Below, piece by piece: positions 9,396 through 21,238 of a stretch of DNA of 64,000 nt. Position 1 is the first letter of the stretch, and each line of letters opens with the position of its first letter. The DNA comes from Arthrobacter sp. H-02-3 (GTDB lineage Bacteria > Actinomycetota > Actinomycetes > Actinomycetales > Micrococcaceae): positions 1 to 64,000 of the forward strand of contig NZ_PYUI01000017.1 in assembly GCF_003097355.1 (NCBI RefSeq), given 5' to 3'. Under the pieces are notes generated by a model. That model saw only the letters and a list, made by a program, of their open reading frames with translations, made no database searches and had not been told where the DNA came from. The position numbers were made by a program, and so were the translations under genes.

Positions 9396-10142
9396 TCAGT
9401 TGTTGACGGGCACGCCCGCGGGCCAAGGCAGCAGCTCCGGAAGGTCCACGCCGTCGGCCGCTGCCGTGGCGCGCAGGCTCCCGAGGCTCGGGGTGCGGCC
9501 GGCCAGCCAGGCGGCGATATCGGTCAGCATGCCGCAGATGACGGTGGATTTCCCCCCGCTGCCAATGGCCCGGTCGGGCAGCCCGAGCGGCTGCAGCACG
9601 AAACGCTGGCCGTCCGGGACCCTGGCGGAGAGGAAGTCGAAGAGGTGTTCGCAGAAGGGCCGGCTCCAGGTTTCCGGTCCGCGCCCGGTGCCGAGGTCCG
9701 TGGCATGGATGACGAGTTCTCGCCACAGCGCCAGGCCGCCGTCAAGGACGACTCCCCCGCGGTAGGCAATGGGCGCACGCCAGCCGGCCGCGTCGAGGGA
9801 ATCGAAGGCGCGCAGAGCCCGTTCCAGCGACGAGGCGAGGTCGGCACGGTGCTCCGCGAGGCTGTGGCCGGCCGCCATTTCGATGGCACGGGTGCGCCCC
9901 TCGAAACCGCCGTCATAGAGCTCGATTTTTTCGCCGCGGGCGGCATGTTCGAGCTGGCGGGCCATCGCGTTGGCGATGCCGCAGATGTGCGCCAGCACGT
10001 GCCCGCGGGTCCAGCCCGGCAGCTCGGATGGCGCTTTGATGTCCTGTTCCGAGAGCGAAGCGGCAATACCCGTCACGGTGTCGGCGGCCCGGTGCAGTTC
10101 TTCCCGAAGCTTTTCTGGTGTGATTGCGGTCATGGCGCCCAT
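9396..10142 (-). CDS. maleylpyruvate isomerase family mycothiol-dependent enzyme
   Basis: A DinB-like four-helix-bundle metalloenzyme of the MDMPI family, 248 residues. The N-terminal domain shows GWTRGHVLAHICGIANAMARQ, and a second conserved His lies in WRELVIHATDLGTG. These positions supply the metal-binding histidines in the family. A C-terminal SCP2-like domain covers about 170-248 (GGKSTVICGMLTDIAAWLAGR). Members use mycothiol, the actinobacterial thiol, but the substrate here is unknown. Two ATG starts four codons apart are possible. It stands alone, convergent with ogt. Confidence 0.85.
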   Translation of the reverse strand: MGAMTAITPEKLREELHRAADTVTGIAASLSEQDIKAPSELPGWTRGHVLAHICGIANAMARQLEHAARGEKIELYDGGFEGRTRAIEMAAGHSLAEHRADLASSLERALRAFDSLDAAGWRAPIAYRGGVVLDGGLALWRELVIHATDLGTGRGPETWSRPFCEHLFDFLSARVPDGQRFVLQPLGLPDRAIGSGGKSTVICGMLTDIAAWLAGRTPSLGSLRATAAADGVDLPELLPWPAGVPVNN

Positions 10143-10189
10143 CCTAACGGAGCCACCGGATTAGCAGCGATTAACTGAGCCGGGTCCGG

Positions 10190-10711
10190 TCAGCGGGTCG
10201 GGTAGCGGTGCCGGATGTGCCGGCGGTCGTGCCGTGCCTGCCAGAATTCGATCTCCCGCGGACGCACCGCGTAGAGCTGCCAGTTGGGGTTCTCAGTGCC
10301 GTCCGCTCCGGGCCGGGCGTGCCAGTCCGCGGCCGAGGCCGCGGCGGACAGCGCCACGACGTCCCCTGCCACCCGCACCTGGCGGCCCTGCGGCTGCCAG
10401 AAGAAGTTCAGCGCCGCGTGCGGGTTGGACGTGAGTTCGTGTCCCTTCCGGGACTCCCGGGACGTGGCGAAGTGCCAGCCGTCGGCGTCGATGTCCTTCA
10501 GGATCAGCATGCGCGAGGACGGCCGGCCGTCGGCGTCGGCCGTGGCCAGGCTGCAGGCGTTGGGTTGCGGCACCCCGGCCTCGAGGGCTTCGGCGAGCCA
10601 CTGCCGGAAGAGTTCGGCGGGATCTGCGGGGGCGGCGGCCGGATCAAACTCCGGGAGGACATCGGGGAAATCGGGCAGGGCACGCAGGTACCGGCGGAAG
10701 GATTCGCTCAT
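10190..10711 (-). CDS. pyridoxamine 5'-phosphate oxidase family protein (PdxH-like)
   Basis: FMN-binding split-barrel protein of 173 residues. The order resembles PdxH: N-terminal NACSLATADADGRPSSRMLIL, the FMN segment FATSRESRKGHEL, FFWQPQGRQVRVAG, and a C-terminal tail PREIEFWQARHDRRH like the PdxH signature IEFWQG...RLH. It is about 40 residues shorter than classical PdxH, mostly through a shortened middle. It may be a true PLP-forming oxidase or a divergent relative. A palindromic element separates it from argH. Confidence 0.8.
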   Translation of the reverse strand: MSESFRRYLRALPDFPDVLPEFDPAAAPADPAELFRQWLAEALEAGVPQPNACSLATADADGRPSSRMLILKDIDADGWHFATSRESRKGHELTSNPHAALNFFWQPQGRQVRVAGDVVALSAAASAADWHARPGADGTENPNWQLYAVRPREIEFWQARHDRRHIRHRYPTR

Positions 10712-10730
10712 GCACCCACCTTAAACGCCG

Positions 10731-10787
10731 CGAGTTGGCACTTCACGGCCGTGTTTTCGAAAAACATTGCCGCGAAATGCCAACTCG
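10731..10787. repeat. REP-like imperfect palindrome
   Basis: An imperfect inverted repeat of nearly 30 bases per arm. The outer part is perfect (CGAGTTGGCA with TGCCAACTCG); the inner part pairs with a few mismatches around an AT-rich centre (TTTTCGAAAA). It lies between the argH stop and the start of the PNPOx gene. Neither strand has the U-rich tail of a standard terminator, so I call it a REP-like element that may still slow or end argH transcription. Confidence 0.65.
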
Positions 10788-10815
10788 GTGGTAGACGCCC
10801 GGGTGGCGAGAGTTG

Positions 10816-13463
<2,648 letters not shown>

Positions 13464-13606
13464 TTGAAATGCTCCTTAGTTGTTTGGTTGATGCAGTTGT
13501 CTGGGAAGAATGTGGAAGAACTGTCGGGAAAACTGCTGCGGAAATCGTGTCTACTGAAAGCCTGTCACAGGCCCACCGCAGGCCCAATCCTCCGTTTGCC
13601 GCGGCG

Positions 13607-14140
13607 CTATTGGCTGCCGGCTTCCTCGGCGAACTGCAGGAAGCGGGCTGCGACGTCGGCGCCGCCCAGGGGGTCCCGGGTGACGAGGAGGACGGTGTCG
13701 TCCCCCGCGATGGTGCCCAGGATCGAAGGCATCACGGAGTGGTCGATCGCGAGGGCCAGGAAGTTCGCGGCCCCCGGCGGGGTCCTGAGCACCACGAGGT
13801 TGGCCGAGGCCTCGGCGGTCACGAGCAGTTCCCCGCACAGCCGGCTCAGCCGGGCGTCGAGGATTTCCTGGGTGACACCGCTTTTGGCGGCCCGTTCGCC
13901 GCCCTCCCCCGGGACGGCGTAGACCAGCACGCCGTCCTTGCCGCGGACCCGGACCGCGCCGAGTTCCACGAGGTCGCGGGAGAGCGTGGCCTGGGTAACC
14001 TGGACGCCGTCGTCCGCGAGCAGCGCCGCGAGCTCGGCCTGCGACCGGACCGATTCGCCCGTGAGGATCGCCGTGATCCGAGCCTGCCGGGCCGTTTTGG
14101 TGGCCGGGCTGGCCCCCGGAGAGGCTGGCTGGACGGACAT
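13607..14140 (-). CDS. argR: arginine repressor ArgR
   Basis: Hexameric arginine-responsive repressor of arginine biosynthesis. The N-terminal winged helix (about 18-85) contains [20 protein letters not shown] and [12 protein letters not shown]. The C-terminal oligomerisation and arginine-binding domain includes the conserved [13 protein letters not shown] with paired acidic residues. The total of 177 aa is slightly long because of an N-terminal Ala/Pro-rich extension. Its ATG overlaps the argF stop by one base (TGATG), indicating translational coupling. Its likely target is the paired palindrome upstream of argC. Confidence 0.95.
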   Translation of the reverse strand: MSVQPASPGASPATKTARQARITAILTGESVRSQAELAALLADDGVQVTQATLSRDLVELGAVRVRGKDGVLVYAVPGEGGERAAKSGVTQEILDARLSRLCGELLVTAEASANLVVLRTPPGAANFLALAIDHSVMPSILGTIAGDDTVLLVTRDPLGGADVAARFLQFAEEAGSQ

Positions 14141-15162
14141 CAGGCCGGGCCCACCGGCGCCAGCCCATCGACCGGCGCGAGCCCGTCAACAACCGCCAGG
14201 CCTGAGCGGTGCATGAGCCATGCCAGGAGTGCCTTCTGGGCGTGGAGGCGGTTTTCGGCCTCGTCCCAGACCACCGACTGCGGGCCGTCAATGACGTCCG
14301 CGGCGATCTCGTAGCCGCGGTAGGCCGGCAGGCAGTGGAGCACGACGGCGTCCGGCGCCGCGAGCTTCATGGCGTCAGCGTCCACGGAATAGTTGCGGAA
14401 CAGCTTCATCCGCGCTTCCTTTTCCGCTTCCTGGCCCATGGACACCCACGTGTCGGTGGCGACGACATCAGCGCCGAGGAGGGCCTCGGCGGGGTCGATC
14501 GTCACGAGCACCGAGCCGCCGGTCTCCGCGGCGCGATCCTCGGCGGCGGCGATGATCTCCGGGGACGGCAGGTACCCGTCCGGGCCCGCGATGCGGACGT
14601 TCATGCCCGCCGTGACACCGGCCAGCAGGTAGGAGTTGGCCATGTTGTTGGCGGAGTCGCCCAGGTACGCCATGGTCAGGCCGTTGAGTTCGCCCTTGTG
14701 TTCCTTGATGGTCAGGAGGTCGGCGAGCAGCTGGCACGGGTGGTAGTCATCGCAAAGGGCGTTGATGACCGGAACGCGCGAGTTTTCGGCCATGGCGACG
14801 AGGCCGGCGTGCGCGCCGGTGCGCCACACGATGGTGGAGACCATGCGTTCGAGCACCTTGGCGGTGTCCTCGACCGATTCCTTGTGGCCGATCTGTGCTT
14901 CGCCCGGGTTGATGATGAGCGGGTTGCCGCCCATGTCCGCGATGCCGGTGGCGAAAGAGACCCGGGTCCGGGTGGAGGTCTTGTCGAAGATGACAGCCAC
15001 GGTCTTGCGGCCGCTGGCCGCCGCGGCGAAGGGCTGGACGCTGTACGGCGCGGCCTTCATCCGGGCGGCGAGCTCGAGGACCTCGGCTTGTTCGGCCGGG
15101 CTGAGGTCCGTGTCCTTGAGGAAGTGGCGGACGGGTCTTGTCGAAATTTCAGTTGCGGTCAC
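14140..15162 (-). CDS. argF: ornithine carbamoyltransferase
   Basis: Converts ornithine and carbamoyl phosphate to citrulline. The carbamoyl-phosphate motif FDKTSTRTR and ornithine-loop motifs [11 protein letters not shown] and LHCLPAYRG are all present. I use GTG 15162 (340 aa), which overlaps the argD stop in GTGA; the longer open frame upstream is antisense-like noise inside argD. The last 17 residues are an unusual tail carrying VDGLAP twice, encoded by an 18-base tandem repeat next to the stop codon. That tail is not part of the usual enzyme. Confidence 0.96.
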   Translation of the reverse strand: MTATEISTRPVRHFLKDTDLSPAEQAEVLELAARMKAAPYSVQPFAAAASGRKTVAVIFDKTSTRTRVSFATGIADMGGNPLIINPGEAQIGHKESVEDTAKVLERMVSTIVWRTGAHAGLVAMAENSRVPVINALCDDYHPCQLLADLLTIKEHKGELNGLTMAYLGDSANNMANSYLLAGVTAGMNVRIAGPDGYLPSPEIIAAAEDRAAETGGSVLVTIDPAEALLGADVVATDTWVSMGQEAEKEARMKLFRNYSVDADAMKLAAPDAVVLHCLPAYRGYEIAADVIDGPQSVVWDEAENRLHAQKALLAWLMHRSGLAVVDGLAPVDGLAPVGPA

Positions 15163-16502
15163 TGGGCGTCCTTTGCGGTCTGGAGGAGGGCGGGCAGCGC
15201 CGCGAGGAAGCGGTCGGCCTGATCGGTGGTCAGGATCAGGGGCGGTGCCAGCCGGATGGTGCGCGGGCCCGGGCTGTTGACGATGAACCCGGCGTCGAGC
15301 CCGGCGGCAACGACGCCGGGGGCGACGTCGGCGTCGAGGTCGAAGCCGATCAGCAGCCCCTCGCCGCGGACCTCGGTCACGCCGTCGATCCCGGCCAGGC
15401 CCGCGCGCAGGTGCTCCCCCACGGCCCGGACGTGGGCCAGGACGTCCTGGCTTTCGAGGACGTGCAGGGTGGCGAGGGCGGCCGCGGTGGCCACCGGGTT
15501 GCCGCCGAACGTGGTCCCGTGCTGGCCGGCGGTCAGCAGCGCGGAGTTTTCCGGGCCGAAGGTCACGAGGGCGCCGATCGGGAAGCCGCCGCCCAGCCCC
15601 TTGGCGAGGGTCACGGCGTCGGGCACGATCCCGGCGTCCTCGCTGGCCAGCCACTTGCCGGTGCGGCCGATGCCGGTCTGGACCTCGTCGAGGATCAGCA
15701 GCGCGCCCGCGGCGGTTGTGGCCTCGCGGGCAGCCTTGAGGTAGCCGGCGGGCAGCGGCCGGACGCCGGCCTCGCCCTGTATCGGTTCCAGGAAGACCGC
15801 GGCGGTGGTGTTGTCCACCGCGGCGCGAAGGGCCTCGATGTCACCGAACGGAACGTGCACGACGCCGCCGGGCAGCGGCGCGAACGGCGCCCGGTATGCC
15901 TCCTTGGCGGTCAGCGCGAGGGCGCCCATTGTGCGGCCGTGAAAGGCGCCCTCGAGCGCGATGATCTTGGTGCGCGGCTTCGCTGCGCTCTCCGCGGCTG
16001 CGGCGTGGCTGGCGCCGGTGTTCCGGCGCGCCAGCTTGAACGCCGCTTCGACGGCCTCGGTGCCGGAGTTGGCGAAGAACACCTTGGAGCCGGCCGGCGC
16101 CTTGGACAGTTCCAGCAGCTTTTCGGCCAGGGCGATCTGGGTGGGGCTCGTGAAGAAGTTGGAGACGTGGCCCAGGGTGGCGAGCTGGCTGGAGATCACC
16201 GAGGTGACGAACGGGTGGGCGTGGCCCAGGGCGTTCACCGCGATTCCGCCGAGCAGGTCGAGGTACTCCTTGCCGTCGGCGTCCCACACGAGGCAGCCGG
16301 CGCCGCGGACCAGAACCCGTTGCGGGGTGCCGAAGACGCCCAGCAGGGAGGAGGAGTAGCGGGAGAGCCACTGCGCGCCGGTGGTTTGACCGACGAGCGC
16401 GGTTGCGGCGGCCTCCGCAGCGATGGGGGCCCCGCCCGTCCCCGGGCTCACCCCATCGCTGCTGCGGCCTTCAGCGGAATGGCTCAGTTCAGTGCTGCTC
16501 AC
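15159..16502 (-). CDS. argD: acetylornithine aminotransferase
   Basis: PLP-dependent class III aminotransferase of arginine biosynthesis, 447 residues. The PLP-lysine region reads TLAKGLGGGFPIGA, the DEVQTGIGRTG motif carries the cofactor-binding Asp, and NSGTEAVEAAFKLARR is also present. The first 35 residues are an Ala/Gly/Ser-rich extension beyond typical ArgD. The GTG start overlaps the argB stop (TAGTG), which supports this start. Confidence 0.95.
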   Translation of the reverse strand: MSSTELSHSAEGRSSDGVSPGTGGAPIAAEAAATALVGQTTGAQWLSRYSSSLLGVFGTPQRVLVRGAGCLVWDADGKEYLDLLGGIAVNALGHAHPFVTSVISSQLATLGHVSNFFTSPTQIALAEKLLELSKAPAGSKVFFANSGTEAVEAAFKLARRNTGASHAAAAESAAKPRTKIIALEGAFHGRTMGALALTAKEAYRAPFAPLPGGVVHVPFGDIEALRAAVDNTTAAVFLEPIQGEAGVRPLPAGYLKAAREATTAAGALLILDEVQTGIGRTGKWLASEDAGIVPDAVTLAKGLGGGFPIGALVTFGPENSALLTAGQHGTTFGGNPVATAAALATLHVLESQDVLAHVRAVGEHLRAGLAGIDGVTEVRGEGLLIGFDLDADVAPGVVAAGLDAGFIVNSPGPRTIRLAPPLILTTDQADRFLAALPALLQTAKDAQ

Positions 16503-17434
16503 TATGCGTTCACTTCCTCGTCCGGGACCACTTGGGTGCCGATGCCGGCGGTGGTAAAGGTTTCCAGCAGCATCGAGTGCGGCAGCCGGCCGTCCACGAT
16601 GTGGGCGCGCTCGACGCCGTCGTCAATTGCTTTCAGGCAGGCCGCCATCTTCGGGATCATGCCGGACTCAAGGCGCGGCAGCAGCTCGCGGAGCTCCGAA
16701 GCCGTCAGCGACGAGATGAGCGAGGACCGGTCCGGCCAGTTGGCGTAAAGGCCTTCGACATCGGTCAGGATGACCAGCTTGGATGCACCCAGCGCCGACG
16801 CGACCGCGGCCGCCGCCGTGTCCGCGTTGACGTTTAGCACCTGCCCGGTGGTGGACCCGTCGTCGTGGATTTCCGGGGCGACGGTGGAGATCACGGGAAT
16901 CCGCCCGGCGGCCACGATGTCCAGGATGCCTTCCGGGTTGACCCCGACGACCTCGCCCACCAGGCCCAGGTCCACCTCTTCGCCGTCCACCACGGTGCCG
17001 GTACGGACGGCGCGGAGCAGGCCACCGTCCTCACCCGACATGCCGACGGCGTACGGGCCGTGGGAGTTGATCAGGCCCACGAGTTCGCGTCCCACCTGGC
17101 CGGTGAGGACCATCCGGACCACGTCCATGGCCTCAGGGGTGGTGACGCGCAGGCCGCCCTTGAACTCGGATTCGATCCCGAGCCGGCTGAGCATGCTGTT
17201 GATCTGCGGGCCGCCGCCGTGCACCACCACGGGGTGGATGCCGACGTGGTGCAGGAAGACGACGTCTTCCGCGAAGGCGCGGCGGAGCTCGTCGTTGACC
17301 ATGGCGTTGCCGCCGTACTTGATCACCATGGTGGTGCCGGCAAAGCGCTGGATCCAGGGCAGCGCCTCGATCAGCGTGGCTGCTTTGTCGCGGGCCTCGG
17401 ACATGGAGGTGGTCTCGCGTGTCTGGGTGTTCAT
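16502..17434 (-). CDS. argB: acetylglutamate kinase
   Basis: Phosphorylates N-acetylglutamate, the second step of the cyclic arginine pathway. The amino-acid-kinase motif VIKYGGNAM lies near residue 38 and HGGGPQIN follows; length (310 aa) is usual. GGAAGGGA lies 8 bases before the ATG. argJ is 25 bases upstream and argD overlaps at the 3' end. Confidence 0.96.
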   Translation of the reverse strand: MNTQTRETTSMSEARDKAATLIEALPWIQRFAGTTMVIKYGGNAMVNDELRRAFAEDVVFLHHVGIHPVVVHGGGPQINSMLSRLGIESEFKGGLRVTTPEAMDVVRMVLTGQVGRELVGLINSHGPYAVGMSGEDGGLLRAVRTGTVVDGEEVDLGLVGEVVGVNPEGILDIVAAGRIPVISTVAPEIHDDGSTTGQVLNVNADTAAAAVASALGASKLVILTDVEGLYANWPDRSSLISSLTASELRELLPRLESGMIPKMAACLKAIDDGVERAHIVDGRLPHSMLLETFTTAGIGTQVVPDEEVNA

Positions 17435-17459
17435 GCTGTTCGTCCCTTCCCGGAAGGGC

Positions 17460-18626
17460 CTAGCTTGAGTAGGCGCTGTTCTCGTGGACGTAGTCGTGGG
17501 TGAGGTCGTTGGTGAGGATCGTGGCCTCGGCCTCGCCGGCCTGCAGGTCGATCTCGACGAGGACCTCGCGCGGCTCCAGGTCCACGAGGTTCCGGTCGTC
17601 GCCGATGCTGCCGTTGCGGCAGATCTGGACGCCGTTCATGGTCACATTGAGCTGGTCCGGCTCGAACGCCGCGTCGGTGGTGCCGACGGCGGACAGCACG
17701 CGGCCCCAGTTGGGGTCCTTGCCGAAAATCGCGGTCTTGAACAGGTTGGAGCGGGCGACGGCACGGCTGACGGTCTCGGCGTCCCGCTCGCTCGCAGCGT
17801 TGAACGTCCGGATCGCAATATCGTGGCTGGCACCCTCGGCGTCGCCGATCAGTTTGCGTGCCAGCTCGGCGCAGACCTCGGTCAGTCCTGCGCCGAACGC
17901 GACGGCGGACGGCACGGCACCGGAGGCACCGGAGGCCAGGAGCACCACGGTGTCGTTGGTGGACATGCAGCCGTCGGAGTCCGCCCGGTCGAAGGTGACC
18001 CGGGTGGCGTCGCGGAGGACGACGTCGAGCATTTCCGGCTGGACGTCGGCGTCCGTGGTGAGGACCACCAGCATGGTGGCGAGGCCCGGGGCCAGCATGC
18101 CGGCGCCCTTGGCCATGCCGCCGATGGTGAACTCGTTGCCCTCGGCGTCCGTGCCGGTGAAGACGGCCTGCTTGGACACGGAGTCCGTGGTCATGATTGC
18201 GGTGGCCGCTGCTGCCCCGCCGTCGGCGGCCAGGCCGGCGGTGGCGGAACCGATCCCGGCCAGGATCTTGTCCATGGGCAGCTGCTCGCCGATCAGTCCG
18301 GTGGAGCAGACCACGACGTCGGTGGCCGAGACACCCAGCGACTCGGCGGTCTTCTCGGCCGTGGTGTGCGTGTTCTGGAAGCCCTGGGGCCCGGTGCAGG
18401 CGTTGGCTCCCCCGGAGTTGAGGATGACGGCGTCGACGCGGCCGTCCTTGACCACTTCGCGGGACCAGTGCACGGGTGCCGCGGCGACGCGGTTGGACGT
18501 GAAGACCGCCGCGGCGGCCTTGGACGGGCCGTCGTTGACCACGAGGGCCAGGTCCGGTTTGCCGGAGGTCTTGAGGCCGGCGGTGACGCCGGCGGCGCGG
18601 AATCCCTGCGGTGCGGTGATGCTCAC
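17460..18626 (-). CDS. argJ: bifunctional glutamate N-acetyltransferase / amino-acid acetyltransferase
   Basis: Transfers the acetyl group from acetylornithine to glutamate, closing the acetyl cycle. The self-processing site is visible: [17 protein letters not shown], where cleavage is expected between Ala and the nucleophilic Thr of ATML. Conserved DGCMSTNDT and KDPNWGRVL-type segments follow. I start at GTG 18626 (388 aa), overlapping the argC stop in GTGA. The ORF upstream of that GTG is spurious. Confidence 0.96.
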   Translation of the reverse strand: MSITAPQGFRAAGVTAGLKTSGKPDLALVVNDGPSKAAAAVFTSNRVAAAPVHWSREVVKDGRVDAVILNSGGANACTGPQGFQNTHTTAEKTAESLGVSATDVVVCSTGLIGEQLPMDKILAGIGSATAGLAADGGAAAATAIMTTDSVSKQAVFTGTDAEGNEFTIGGMAKGAGMLAPGLATMLVVLTTDADVQPEMLDVVLRDATRVTFDRADSDGCMSTNDTVVLLASGASGAVPSAVAFGAGLTEVCAELARKLIGDAEGASHDIAIRTFNAASERDAETVSRAVARSNLFKTAIFGKDPNWGRVLSAVGTTDAAFEPDQLNVTMNGVQICRNGSIGDDRNLVDLEPREVLVEIDLQAGEAEATILTNDLTHDYVHENSAYSS

Positions 18627-19654
18627 GGTGCGACTCCCTGGAGGTTGAGGCCGGCGTCTTCCGCCAGGCCGAGGGCAATATTCATGGACTGCACGGCCCC
18701 GCCGGCGGTTCCCTTGGTCAGGTTGTCGATGGCGCAGCACACGATCACGCGGCCGGTGTGCTCATCGAACGCAAGTTGCATGGCCGTGTGGTTGGATCCC
18801 TGGACCGATTTGGTGGAGGGCCACTGGCTTTCGGGGAGCAGGTGCACGAACGGTTCGTCGTCGTAAGCCTCGCTCCAGGCGCGGCGTAACTCCTCGGCGG
18901 TGACGCCCGAACGCACCTTCGCAGTCGCCGTCGTGAGGATGCCGCGGCTCATCGGAGCGAGCGTGGGCGTGAAGGACACGGTGACCGGGGCGTTCAGGGC
19001 TTTGGACAGTCCCTGCTCGATCTCCGGGGTGTGCCGGTGTCCGCCGCCCACACCGTAGGGGCTCATGGAGCCCATGACCTCGGCGCCGATCAGGTTCACC
19101 TTGGCGGCCTTGCCGGCCCCGGACGTGCCGGAAGCGGAGACGATCACGACGTCGTCGCCTTCCAGGAGGTGGTTGCTGAAGCCGGGCGTGAGGGCCAGCA
19201 GGGCCGACGTCGGGTAGCAGCCCGGGACGGCGATCCGGGTGGCGCCGCGCAGGGCGTCGCGCTGGCCGGGCAGCTCGGGGAGTCCGTAGGGCCAGGTGCC
19301 GGCGTGCGCGGAGCCGTAGAACTTCTCCCAGGCGTGCGGGTCCTCGAGGCGGTGGTCCGCGCCGGCGTCGATCACCACGGTTCCGGCCGGAAGCCGGGCC
19401 GCGATCTCCGCGGACGCCCCGTGCGGGAGTGCCAGGAACACGACGTCGTGCCCGGCCAGGTTGTCCACCGTGGTGTCTTCAAGGATCCGGTCTGCCAGGC
19501 CATGGAGATGCGGCTGCAATTCCCCTAGTCTGGAACCGGCGTTGCTGTGGGCCGTGATGGCGCCGATGGTGACGTCGGGATGACCGGCAAGGATCCGCAG
19601 GACCTCGCCGCCGGCATAACCGCTCGCCCCGGAAACGGCAACAGAAATAGTCAT
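18623..19654 (-). CDS. argC: N-acetyl-gamma-glutamyl-phosphate reductase
   Basis: NADPH-dependent reduction of acetylglutamyl phosphate. The N-terminal Rossmann motif [11 protein letters not shown] and the catalytic cysteine in VPGCYPTSA are present. First gene of the operon argCJBDFR. I choose ATG 19654 (343 aa) rather than GTG two codons earlier. A TATAGT -10 hexamer ends 7 bases upstream and no SD is present, so the transcript is probably leaderless and starts at this ATG. Confidence 0.95.
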   Translation of the reverse strand: MTISVAVSGASGYAGGEVLRILAGHPDVTIGAITAHSNAGSRLGELQPHLHGLADRILEDTTVDNLAGHDVVFLALPHGASAEIAARLPAGTVVIDAGADHRLEDPHAWEKFYGSAHAGTWPYGLPELPGQRDALRGATRIAVPGCYPTSALLALTPGFSNHLLEGDDVVIVSASGTSGAGKAAKVNLIGAEVMGSMSPYGVGGGHRHTPEIEQGLSKALNAPVTVSFTPTLAPMSRGILTTATAKVRSGVTAEELRRAWSEAYDDEPFVHLLPESQWPSTKSVQGSNHTAMQLAFDEHTGRVIVCCAIDNLTKGTAGGAVQSMNIALGLAEDAGLNLQGVAP

Positions 19655-19661
19655 AAGCACG

Positions 19662-19704
19662 ACTATACAGCAAGAGTATGCATAGATGCCGATATTTATG
19701 CATC
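19662..19704 (-). promoter_or_regulatory. argC promoter with two ARG-box-like operators
   Basis: On the minus strand the -10 TATAGT lies at 19662-19667, 7 bases before the argC ATG. Immediately upstream are two TATGCAT palindromic cores, at 19677-19684 and 19697-19704, 20 bases apart. In known ArgR operators two such 18-bp boxes lie about 21 bp centre to centre. They overlap the promoter spacer and -35 region, which itself is poor. I infer that this is the ArgR operator of the operon. Confidence 0.65.
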
Positions 19705-19946
19705 GATGCGTCCGTGTCCGGATGAACCCCGAAATGCGTACGGCTACGGCCCCCTAGCCAGTCCTCCGAGCACGGCTCCGGAAAAAGCGTGCCGGCGTCA
19801 GGAGAGTTCCGCCGGCAGAGGATGACGGTGTGGATCGGCGGTCCGTGTAGACACCGGGGCGTATGCTGGGTAAAGGGTAATACAGACCGTGCAGCTGCGA
19901 ATGTCAGTTGGCGCGTTGCCCGTAACAGTTACGAGGCAAGCGCTCC

Positions 19947-21038
19947 ATGACCCTCACCACCGCAACGACGGAGCGACCGAAATCGCGCGTCCGGCAGCCC
20001 AATGCCGTCGTCCTCAGCTACTCGGAACTCCTGAAAACCGTCAAGGCCGCAGGCCTGCTCGAACGCCGCGTCGGTTTCTACATCACGGTGTTTTCCGTCC
20101 TGGCCCTCCTGATGGCCGCCACCTGGTTCGGCTTCGCCTTGATCGGTGACAGCTGGTTCCAGCTCCTCATCGCCGCGGCCCTGGGCATCCTCTGCACCCA
20201 GCTGAGCTTCCTGGCCCACGAGGCCGGGCATCGGCAGATCTTCGCCTCCCGCCGCGCCAACGACTGGGCCGCACGGCTCCTTGCCACCTCGGTCGCCGGG
20301 ATCAGCTACTCCTGGTGGGAGCAGAAGCACGGCGCGCACCACAACCACCCGAACGTCATTTCCAAGGACCCGGACATCGCGCCCGGCCCCATCGCCTTCC
20401 ACGCCGAGGCCGTAGCCGACCGGCAGGGACGGTTCTCGTTCCTCACCCGCAAACAGGGCTGGTTCTTCTTCCCGCTCCTGTTCCTTGTGGGCCTGGGCCT
20501 GCAGATCGATTCGATCAAGTTCATCTTCCAGCGCGCCAAGGTCACGCACCGCTGGGTTGAAATCCCGATCCTCGTGGTCCGCCTCAGCCTGCTGCCGGTT
20601 CTCGCCTTCACTTTCCTGCCGTGGGGCATGGCACTCGCGTTCATCGCGGTCCAGCTCGCCGTCTTCGGTTTCTACATGGGTGCCTCCTTCGCCCCGAACC
20701 ACAAGGGCATGCCGGTCCTGCCTGCCGACAGCCGCGTGGACTTCTTCAGCCGCCAGGTCCTGACCTCCCGGAACATCTCGGGCGGCCGCTTCATGGACAT
20801 CCTGCTCGGCGGCCTCAACCGCCAGGCCGAGCACCACCTCTTCCCGGACATGGCCCGCCCCCAGCTGGACAAGGCCGCCGTGATCGTCCGCGAGTTCTGC
20901 GCGAAGCACCAGGTTCCTTACACGGAAACCACGCTCCTGCAGTCCTACGGCATCATCGTCCGTTACCTCAACGACGTCGGCCTCTCCGCCGGACGCCACT
21001 TCGAGTGCCCGATGGCGACCGTCACCCGCCGCTACTAG
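19947..21038 (+). CDS. membrane fatty acid desaturase
   Basis: Integral-membrane di-iron desaturase of the FADS / acyl-CoA desaturase group, 363 residues. The three histidine boxes are present: HEAGH (91-95), KHGAHHNH (about 127-134) and QAEHHLF (about 291). Two pairs of hydrophobic segments lie at about 45-85 and 155-230. It introduces a cis double bond into acyl chains and probably adjusts membrane fluidity. It is divergent from argC, with a 290-base gap that also carries the arg operator. Regiospecificity cannot be assigned. Confidence 0.92.
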   Translation: MTLTTATTERPKSRVRQPNAVVLSYSELLKTVKAAGLLERRVGFYITVFSVLALLMAATWFGFALIGDSWFQLLIAAALGILCTQLSFLAHEAGHRQIFASRRANDWAARLLATSVAGISYSWWEQKHGAHHNHPNVISKDPDIAPGPIAFHAEAVADRQGRFSFLTRKQGWFFFPLLFLVGLGLQIDSIKFIFQRAKVTHRWVEIPILVVRLSLLPVLAFTFLPWGMALAFIAVQLAVFGFYMGASFAPNHKGMPVLPADSRVDFFSRQVLTSRNISGGRFMDILLGGLNRQAEHHLFPDMARPQLDKAAVIVREFCAKHQVPYTETTLLQSYGIIVRYLNDVGLSAGRHFECPMATVTRRY

Positions 21039-21238
21039 CCGGGCGCAACGCCTCTGCCGCCGCCCGGGTGCGGGCTCCGCCGGCGGACCGGGCAGGTGTG
21101 GGACCATCATGCGCTGGTCTGTTCATAGCCGCACCACGTGACGGCTAGTTACGGACGGCCCCTTCATGGTTGTCGCCGGTGTCCCTAGGATGGTCCATGG
21201 GACCGGGACAGAAAATTCCCGCCCGGAAAAGGAGCCAT

